Positions 1 to 5,245 of a stretch of 5,245 nucleotides of DNA are shown piece by piece; within the stretch, counting starts at the first letter, position 1, and each line of letters opens with the position of its first letter. The stretch is from JAXMBX01 sp046349635 (GTDB lineage: Bacteria > Planctomycetota > Planctomycetia > Planctomycetales > Planctomycetaceae): positions 1 to 5,245 of the forward strand of contig JAXMBX010000097.1 of the NCBI GenBank assembly GCA_046349635.1, in the 5' to 3' direction. The notes under the pieces are model-generated. The model was not told the origin of the DNA, did not search any database, and saw nothing but the letters and a program-made list of their open reading frames with translations. A program made the translations under genes and the position numbers.

Positions 1-1326
1 GGTGCAGCGGTGCTTCTTGAAGTCGATGATCGTCAGGACGAATGTGACAAAACGCCCCTCGACGGCGTTGGAACACATGTGGTGGTTAATCCGCTCGACC
101 GCCTGGCCGGCATCGGAGACGAAGTTCAGGGTGCTTTCGACCACGCTGGAGAGGCGGGACATCACGAGTGACGCGGGCACCCCCTTCCCCGCGACGTCGC
201 CGAACGCGAGGCAGATTTTGTTTCCTTTCTCCAGCAGCGTGCAGCCGTAGTAATCCCCGCCGACCGCCTGGGCGGCGTCGTAGGACGCGTAGAACTGGTA
301 CCCGTTCACTTCGGGGAACTGCTCCGGCAAGAGTGCCTGTTGCACCTTGCGGGCGATTCCCATTTCGCTGTCCTGCTTCTGCTTCTCCATGTAGGTGACC
401 AGCAGGCGGGCACTTTCATAGGACATGGCGGCCTGGGAGGCGACCGCGAGGAGCAGGTCCAGATCGTCCTTCTGGAACTGGTTCATGGGGTTCTGGGTGT
501 CGAGATTGATGACCCCCATCGGGTTCCCGTCCAAGCCGAGCATCGGGACGCACATCATGGAGCGGATCGTGAAATTCGAGATGGACTCGGAGGCGCTGAA
601 GCGGGAATCGTTGGCGGCATCGGCGGAGAGGATGCCGGTTTTTTCGGTCAGGACCTTATTCAGGATCGTGCGGCTGAGTTTGACCGATTCATCATCATCG
701 GAGCGGCGGTGCTTGATCGCCTTGGGACGTAGTTTGTTCGCAACGTCATCATGTAGGAGAATACAGCCCCGATCCGCCTGGGGGAAAATTCCGAACAGCG
801 TGTCGAGGATCTTCGGCAGCAGCGTGTCGAGATCGACGACCCCGGCGAGGCTGCGGGTGATTTCGACGACCCCCTTCAGTTTCGCCTCGGGGCGGACCTG
901 CAACGAGCCGAGGGGACTGGCATTCGTGAGTGCCCCCATGATCTGAGTGGCATGCGCATCATCGTTGGAGAGCTGGATGCCGAACGTCGCGGAATCGGGA
1001 GAATCACTGTAAGTGCTCCCCTGCCCGCCCCCGCTGGTGGCCTTGGCTTCGTAGCGGAGGAGCATGGGGCCGATCTTGATCCGATCGGCGTGGATCAGCG
1101 CCCGGCGTCCCGCCAGTCGCTCCCCGTTGACGGTGGTGCCGTTGCCGCTCCCCAGGTCTTCGATGAAGAACTGGCCTCCGTCGCGAAAGACCCGCGCATG
1201 TTTGCGCGAGACCATGTTGGAATCGAGCTGGATTTCACATTCGGGCAACCGGCCCACGAATGCTTCATCCTTGTCCAAGGCGAAGTTCTGTGACTTCCCA
1301 TCCTGCAACAACACCAGGCTGGCCAT
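1..1326 (-). CDS. FHA-GAF-SpoIIE/PP2C phosphatase, 3' end outside window
   Basis: This is a cytosolic signalling protein that probably reads phosphothreonine and a small ligand or partner, and dephosphorylates a Ser/Thr-phosphorylated target. The 442 visible codons run without a stop to the left edge, so the C-terminus is missing. An FHA domain fills about residues 20-90, with GR at 25-26, SRKHA at 40-44 and DLGSGNGTTVNG at 57-68, which are the phosphopeptide-binding landmarks. A GAF domain covers about 158-305. A linker with ARKVQQALLPE (325-335) is typical of RsbU/SpoIIE phosphatases and leads into the PP2C domain. That domain carries GGDYYG (356-361) and GDVAGKG (376-382), so both expected metal-binding aspartates, D358 and D377, are present. 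No signal peptide or membrane segment is visible. The ATG at 1326 opens directly onto the FHA fold, with GGGAG ten bases upstream. In family members such phosphatases often control anti-anti-sigma switches, but no partner gene is visible here and the target is unknown. Confidence 0.93.
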   Translation of the reverse strand, partial: MASLVLLQDGKSQNFALDKDEAFVGRLPECEIQLDSNMVSRKHARVFRDGGQFFIEDLGSGNGTTVNGERLAGRRALIHADRIKIGPMLLRYEAKATSGGGQGSTYSDSPDSATFGIQLSNDDAHATQIMGALTNASPLGSLQVRPEAKLKGVVEITRSLAGVVDLDTLLPKILDTLFGIFPQADRGCILLHDDVANKLRPKAIKHRRSDDDESVKLSRTILNKVLTEKTGILSADAANDSRFSASESISNFTIRSMMCVPMLGLDGNPMGVINLDTQNPMNQFQKDDLDLLLAVASQAAMSYESARLLVTYMEKQKQDSEMGIARKVQQALLPEQFPEVNGYQFYASYDAAQAVGGDYYGCTLLEKGNKICLAFGDVAGKGVPASLVMSRLSSVVESTLNFVSDAGQAVERINHHMCSNAVEGRFVTFVLTIIDFKKHRCT

Positions 1327-1336
1327 CTTCGAAATA

Positions 1337-1341
1337 CTCCC
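1337..1341 (-). promoter_or_regulatory. Shine-Dalgarno-like GGGAG before the FHA phosphatase gene
   Basis: GGGAG lies ten bases upstream of the ATG at 1326. The spacing is slightly long but acceptable. It supports this ATG as the start, together with the FHA fold beginning within the first 20 residues. Confidence 0.4.
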
Positions 1342-1415
1342 GCGGCAATGCGATCCTGCGGACCGACGCGAGTAGGAAGAGGAGAGAGAAGCGCCGGCCC
1401 GAACGTCGATTCTAG

Positions 1416-1428
1416 AGCGTATCACGCT
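1416..1428. repeat. Short interrupted palindrome AGCGT-ATC-ACGCT
   Basis: Five-base perfect arms flank a three-base centre. It sits in the presumed 5' leader of the FHA phosphatase gene, about 90 bases before the start codon, and overlaps the spacer of a weaker second promoter-like pair (TAGAAT at 1409-1414). It could be an operator for a dimeric regulator or a small RNA hairpin. The arms are short enough that chance is possible. Confidence 0.3.
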
Positions 1429-1462
1429 TTTGTGTCGCGTCAAAATCGATATTTTTCACGAG

Positions 1463-1492
1463 ATTATCGCCGCGACAGACGCTCCACGTCAA
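1463..1492 (-). promoter_or_regulatory. Candidate sigma70-like promoter for the FHA phosphatase gene
   Basis: On the minus strand TTGACG (1487-1492) matches five of six bases of the -35 consensus. GATAAT (1463-1468) matches five of six of the -10 consensus, and the spacer is 18 bases. Transcription would begin near 1456, giving a leader of about 130 bases. A second TTGACG at 1438-1443 has no well-spaced -10. The site lies downstream of the UxaC-like gene, so the phosphatase gene is likely transcribed on its own. Planctomycete promoters are not well defined, so this is a consensus-based guess. Confidence 0.4.
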
Positions 1493-1515
1493 ATTGATGG
1501 GATCCGGCAATCCGG

Positions 1516-1552
1516 GCCGGATTTTGTCCCCCCAAAACAGACGGATTCCGGC
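1516..1552 (-). terminator. Nested stem-loop after the UxaC-like gene, possible terminator
   Basis: GCCGGA (1516-1521) can pair with TCCGGC (1547-1552). Directly inside, TTTTG (1522-1526) pairs with CAAAA (1533-1537) around a six-base loop, leaving nine unpaired bases on one side. The structure begins about 20 bases past the stop codon of the UxaC-like gene, where a terminator would be expected. There is no run of T after it on the minus strand, so it does not fit a classical intrinsic terminator. A separate palindrome, AATCCGG-G-CCGGATT, overlaps it at 1509-1523 and is an alternative fold. Confidence 0.25.
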
Positions 1553-1573
1553 GGGCATTATCGCCCCGTTCGG

Positions 1574-2860
<1,287 letters not shown>

Positions 2861-2875
2861 GGTCTTTCCCTTTCC
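2861..2875 (-). promoter_or_regulatory. Purine-rich ribosome binding site deciding the UxaC-like start
   Basis: On the minus strand the bases before ATG 2860 read GGAAAGGGAAAGACC. The AAGGGAAAG core lies a few bases from the ATG. No comparable site precedes the in-frame ATG at 3007, so this favours the shorter protein. Confidence 0.6.
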
Positions 2876-3036
2876 GCCTGTTCTTGAGGACCGAATTTCG
2901 ATCCGTCGATGATACTCAGCGGGGAGGATTTTGGGAAAAGAACGGGCGGGGATTTTCAAGACTGGCAGGATTAGCCAATCTTCCGCGGCTGATGAACCTC
3001 GGGCCAATTCAGACTCGGGCGCCGTATGCTGGAGTG

Positions 3037-3420
3037 TTAATCCTCTACTCCGTCTTCTAACCTCCCAAATCGAGTCTGCTCTTCCAACGACTTGTCACGA
3101 GTCGAAATTTTCGTCCGGAGACGATCTGCATTCACCGTATAGTACTGGCTGCACTTGCTCGGGTCATATGTTTCGTGGTCCAGAACCTGAAATGCCTGGT
3201 ATTGAATGGACTGAGACTCAAGCCATTCGAGTAACTCCAGCAGGCGAATCGGGAAATCCTCATCTTGTCGGTCAAATAGTCGTCGAACAAAGATAGGCTC
3301 ACCCGTGGCAAGGGCTTTTGTCACTTCGGCGATCCCACCCGAACAAACGCCCCTCAAGCGTTTCACAATCTCAACCGTTTGAGGCCCATTGTCTTTGATT
3401 TTCAAAGCGATTTGTGCCAT
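3037..3420 (-). CDS. Hypothetical protein, 127 residues, weak bL12 C-terminal-like pattern
   Basis: I do not recognise this protein with confidence. It has no signal peptide or membrane segment and should be cytosolic. Residues 14-50 (TVEIVKRLRGVCSGGIAEVTKALATGEPIFV and onward) resemble in pattern the C-terminal domain of ribosomal protein bL12: a beta strand, a helix with conserved V/I-K-x-x-R, a glycine turn, then a second helix. This is a weak resemblance and not a claim of ribosomal function. A second helix-rich part contains LLELLEWLE, and the tail is charged. GGAAG seven bases before the ATG supports the start. The gene begins 23 bases after the stop of the upstream frameshifted gene, so the two are probably co-transcribed. 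Base composition is visibly less GC-rich than the flanking enzyme genes, which hints at accessory or transferred origin. An immunity-protein or regulatory role is possible but unsupported. Confidence 0.7.
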   Translation of the reverse strand: MAQIALKIKDNGPQTVEIVKRLRGVCSGGIAEVTKALATGEPIFVRRLFDRQDEDFPIRLLELLEWLESQSIQYQAFQVLDHETYDPSKCSQYYTVNADRLRTKISTRDKSLEEQTRFGRLEDGVED

Positions 3421-3427
3421 ATGAGGT

Positions 3428-3432
3428 CTTCC
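3428..3432 (-). promoter_or_regulatory. Shine-Dalgarno-like GGAAG before the 127-residue gene
   Basis: GGAAG lies seven bases upstream of the ATG at 3420, inside the 23-base gap to the preceding stop codon. It suggests translation from its own site on a shared transcript. Confidence 0.45.
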
Positions 3433-3443
3433 GGTAGGTCTTT

Positions 3444-4171
3444 TTAAAGACGGGCCGAGGTTTTTCTTTCTGGCAACTGCAGCACAATCAAGTCGTCTCC
3501 ATTATTGCCAGTGATACCAACCATCACGGAATCTTCACACAAACCCGCCGAAGCGAACGAATCAATGTGCGTATGATCCAGCTCCTTGATCCAGTAAAAC
3601 TCAACCCGGTGTCCGCGCGGGTAGACTTTTCCAATATGTCGCTTCCCACTCCCCGACCGTTTCCCAGCGGATGGTTCCGGGATCGACTTCATATCCCATC
3701 AAATGCAGATTTTCAAGGTAATGACGGACGCGCCATTCGGTCATCCCGGTCAAATAGCTCGGTGCTGAAATCTCGGTCGAAATGTCCTCCTGCAGATACC
3801 ATTCCCAATTAGGGGTCGCGAAGGCTTCCCAGATGGTGCCTCCGAGGAGCGTCAGTCGATAGTAGGTTCGCTCGTCCACCTCAAGCCCAAGCTTGACTCC
3901 GCGAGTGCAGCGCGTCGATCCGGGCGACATTCATCGGGATGATCTGATCGTTCCGCCGGGCTTCAATCCAACCGTGGTTAAACATTTCCACGAGCGTGTG
4001 AATCAATTCCGCGCGGGTCAGGCCATGCGACGGCTTGTTGAATTGACGCTCGATGTCCCAGCCGTCAGGGAAGGCGATATAGTTTTCAGCACAGAGCCAA
4101 TCGAGTGGAGTTCCGGAATCGACGGACGTTTCCAGAAGCCAGTATTCAGCCCGCGTGAGACGAGGATGCAT
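3444..4171 (-). pseudogene. Small winged-helix-like protein gene with two single-base frame changes
   Basis: Three overlapping reading frames join into one protein of about 241 residues. Frame one runs from the ATG at 4171 to a stop at 3881 (MHPRLTRAEYWLLE onward). Frame two carries YYRLTLLGGTIWEAFA and ends in WEATYWKSLP before a stop at 3601. Frame three carries GHRVEFYWIKEL and ends at 3444. Both switches need one base skipped. Removing one G of a GG pair (3899-3900) and one C of a CCC run (3619-3621) restores a continuous frame reading SLPRGHRVEFYW across the second joint. The helix LTRAELIHTLVEMFNHGWIEARR followed by YYRLTLLGG looks like a winged-helix core, though DNA binding is not shown. 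I have a loose memory of similar planctomycetal proteins with a WE-ATYWK-L-GHRV segment. An in-frame TGA lies immediately before the ATG, fixing the start. The cause could be decay, a sequencing error in short runs, or true frameshifting. Confidence 0.65.
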
Positions 4172-4178
4172 TCACAAA

Positions 4179-4199
4179 GGGACCGCGTCGAAGGGTCCC
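4179..4199. other. GC-rich hairpin just before the start codon of the frameshifted gene
   Basis: GGGACC (4179-4184) and GGTCCC (4194-4199) form a perfect six-base stem around a nine-base loop. It ends eight bases before the ATG at 4171, where a ribosome site would be, and no clear Shine-Dalgarno sequence is visible there. It may restrict translation or may be chance. Confidence 0.3.
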
Positions 4200-4250
4200 G
4201 GGCACAGAGAGTGTGAGGTCAGGTTTTATTCAACCCTCAAATCTGTGGTG

Positions 4251-4280
4251 ATTGTAGAGGTCTCGATTCCATCACCGCAA
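4251..4280 (-). promoter_or_regulatory. Weak candidate promoter for the two-gene unit
   Basis: On the minus strand TACAAT (4251-4256) matches five of six bases of the -10 consensus. TTGCGG (4275-4280) matches only the TTG of the -35, with an 18-base spacer. It lies just after the WD40 gene's stop codon and would give a leader of about 70 bases that includes the hairpin at 4179-4199. Confidence 0.25.
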
Positions 4281-4283
4281 ATT

Positions 4284-5245
4284 CTATTTCTGCGCTCCGA
4301 CCATTTGCGTCGAGGGTTTGGGGGGGGCGAAGGTGGCGAGGGCCTTGGCATCGGTGAGGTTCCAGACCCTCAGGATTCCATCCTCACCGCCGGCGATCAC
4401 AAGCTTTTCATCCTCGGTCGCGGCGACGCTGTACATGTAGTCCCCTGCTCCGCCGAAGGCCCGGACCTGGGCCGCATTGTCGGAGTTGATGAGCCGGACG
4501 GTCGCGTCTCCGCCGCAGCCGATGATCGTGTTGGTCCGTCCCACGAACTGCAGCGCCGTTGCCTGCTTGGTGAAGAGGGCGATCGTGCGGACCTGCTCGC
4601 CGGTCTCCAGGCTCCAGATCTTGACCGCGTTGTCCGCGCCGGAGGAGGCGAGGATCACGCCGTCCCCTTTAAAAGCGACGTCGAGAACGTGATTGGTGTG
4701 TCCTTCGAACGACTTGATCTGCTTGCCGGTGCCCGGATCGAAGACCCGCACGAACTTGTCCGCGCCGCAGGAGGCCATCTTCGTCCCGTCGCGGGAGAAA
4801 TCGATCCCCATGACGACGTCGCTGTGGGCATCCTTGAAGTCGCGGACGAGAGTGAGCTTCTCCACATCCCAGAGCATCAACTGGCCGCTGCGGGAAGGAT
4901 CGCCTCCACCCGTCGCGAGCAGTTTTCCGTCCGGGCTGAAAGCGAGTGCGGAGACTCGATCCACAAACGGAGATTGTTTCAGGTCGAGGGGGGCATCCGC
5001 TTTCGGGCCGATCTGTCCGGCCAGTTTCCACTCGGGGGCCAGGTTCCAGTCCCGGGCAGTCTGATCGGTCGAGACGGAGATAACGTCCAGACCGTTGCCG
5101 AACGCGAGCCCGGTGACGGGGGCCTTGTGTCCGGTGAGGACTTCGATTCCGCTGCCATCCGCGCGCCAGGTATGGACCAGTTGGTCGTCTCCCGCGGTCG
5201 CGAGCAGTTTTCCATCCCGCGACCAGGCGACGGCGCGAATCGGCT
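4284..5245 (-). CDS. WD40 repeat protein, C-terminal part, 5' end outside window
   Basis: This is a beta-propeller scaffold protein. The frame stays open from the right edge to a TAG at 4284, giving 319 visible residues. About seven WD40 blades can be counted. Clear ones contain IRAVAWSRDGKLLATAGDD, VSALAFSPDGKLLATGGGD, VVMGIDFSRDGTKMASCGAD, VLDVAFKGDGVILASSGAD and MYSVAATEDEKLVIAGGED, with closing LWDV, RVFD, KIWS and RVWN strands and GH before several blades. The C-terminus, DAKALATFAPPKP and a short tail, resembles what I recall of planctomycetal proteins that join a cytochrome c-like domain (PSCyt1) to a WD40 propeller. The N-terminal domain is not visible, so that identity is inference. 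A GTG codon at 4964 sits within a blade region and is not the start. The binding partner cannot be told from sequence. The next gene starts 112 bases downstream and probably has its own promoter. Confidence 0.9.
   Translation of the reverse strand, partial: PIRAVAWSRDGKLLATAGDDQLVHTWRADGSGIEVLTGHKAPVTGLAFGNGLDVISVSTDQTARDWNLAPEWKLAGQIGPKADAPLDLKQSPFVDRVSALAFSPDGKLLATGGGDPSRSGQLMLWDVEKLTLVRDFKDAHSDVVMGIDFSRDGTKMASCGADKFVRVFDPGTGKQIKSFEGHTNHVLDVAFKGDGVILASSGADNAVKIWSLETGEQVRTIALFTKQATALQFVGRTNTIIGCGGDATVRLINSDNAAQVRAFGGAGDYMYSVAATEDEKLVIAGGEDGILRVWNLTDAKALATFAPPKPSTQMVGAQK

Noticed and set aside
340..946. Plus-strand open frames of 130 and 173 codons
   Set aside because: They are antisense to the GAF and PP2C-linker part of the phosphatase gene and have no recognisable motifs.
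2861..3007. N-terminal extension of the UxaC-like protein to an ATG at 3007
   Set aside because: The 49 extra residues show no family similarity or signal peptide, and the strong ribosome site sits at the downstream ATG 2860.
2931..3296. Plus-strand 121-codon open frame
   Set aside because: It overlaps the 127-residue minus-strand gene, which has a better ribosome site and operon-like spacing, and its translation is low in recognisable structure.
3893..4216. Plus-strand 107-codon open frame
   Set aside because: It is antisense to the first segment of the frameshifted gene, whose joined protein reads much more naturally.
4247..4276. GGTGAT and ATCACC as a terminator for the WD40 gene
   Set aside because: The stem is only six pairs with an 18-base loop and no following T run, so it is too weak to call.
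4284..4964. Treating GTG 4964 as the start of a shorter WD40 protein
   Set aside because: The frame stays open upstream to the right edge with two more recognisable WD40 blades, so the GTG is an internal valine codon.

Overview
The window looks like chromosomal DNA from a GC-rich bacterium, most probably a planctomycete. I infer this from the kinds of genes present, not from a database match. The three points are a WD40 beta-propeller protein whose C-terminus resembles planctomycetal cytochrome/WD40 proteins, an FHA-GAF-SpoIIE phosphatase, and a small protein family that I associate loosely with planctomycetes. All five genes lie on the minus strand, so the window reads from right to left in transcription order. 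There are no RNA genes, insertion sequences, CRISPR arrays or tandem repeats that I can see.

Layout in transcription order. (1) 5245-4284 holds the last 319 residues of a WD40 repeat protein whose start lies outside the window. (2) 4171-3444 holds one small-protein gene broken by two single-base frame changes, both in the same direction. The 4283-4172 gap before it has a possible promoter and a GC-rich hairpin just before the start codon. (3) 3420-3037 encodes a 127-residue hypothetical protein 23 bases downstream, probably in the same operon. (4) 2860-1574 encodes a 428-residue divergent member of the uronate isomerase (UxaC) family of amidohydrolases. Several active-site motifs are recognisable and others are replaced. 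(5) 1326-1 encodes an FHA-GAF-SpoIIE/PP2C signalling phosphatase that runs off the left edge before its stop codon. The 1327-1573 gap holds a reasonable sigma70-like promoter, a short palindrome and a stem-loop.

The genes do not form one obvious pathway. The uronate isomerase-like enzyme and the phosphatase look like separately transcribed genes. The small two-gene unit at 3037-4171 is visibly less GC-rich than its flanks and may be an accessory cassette. The main points of interest are the doubly frameshifted gene and the altered active site of the UxaC-like enzyme. I found no convincing evidence of a wholly new system.
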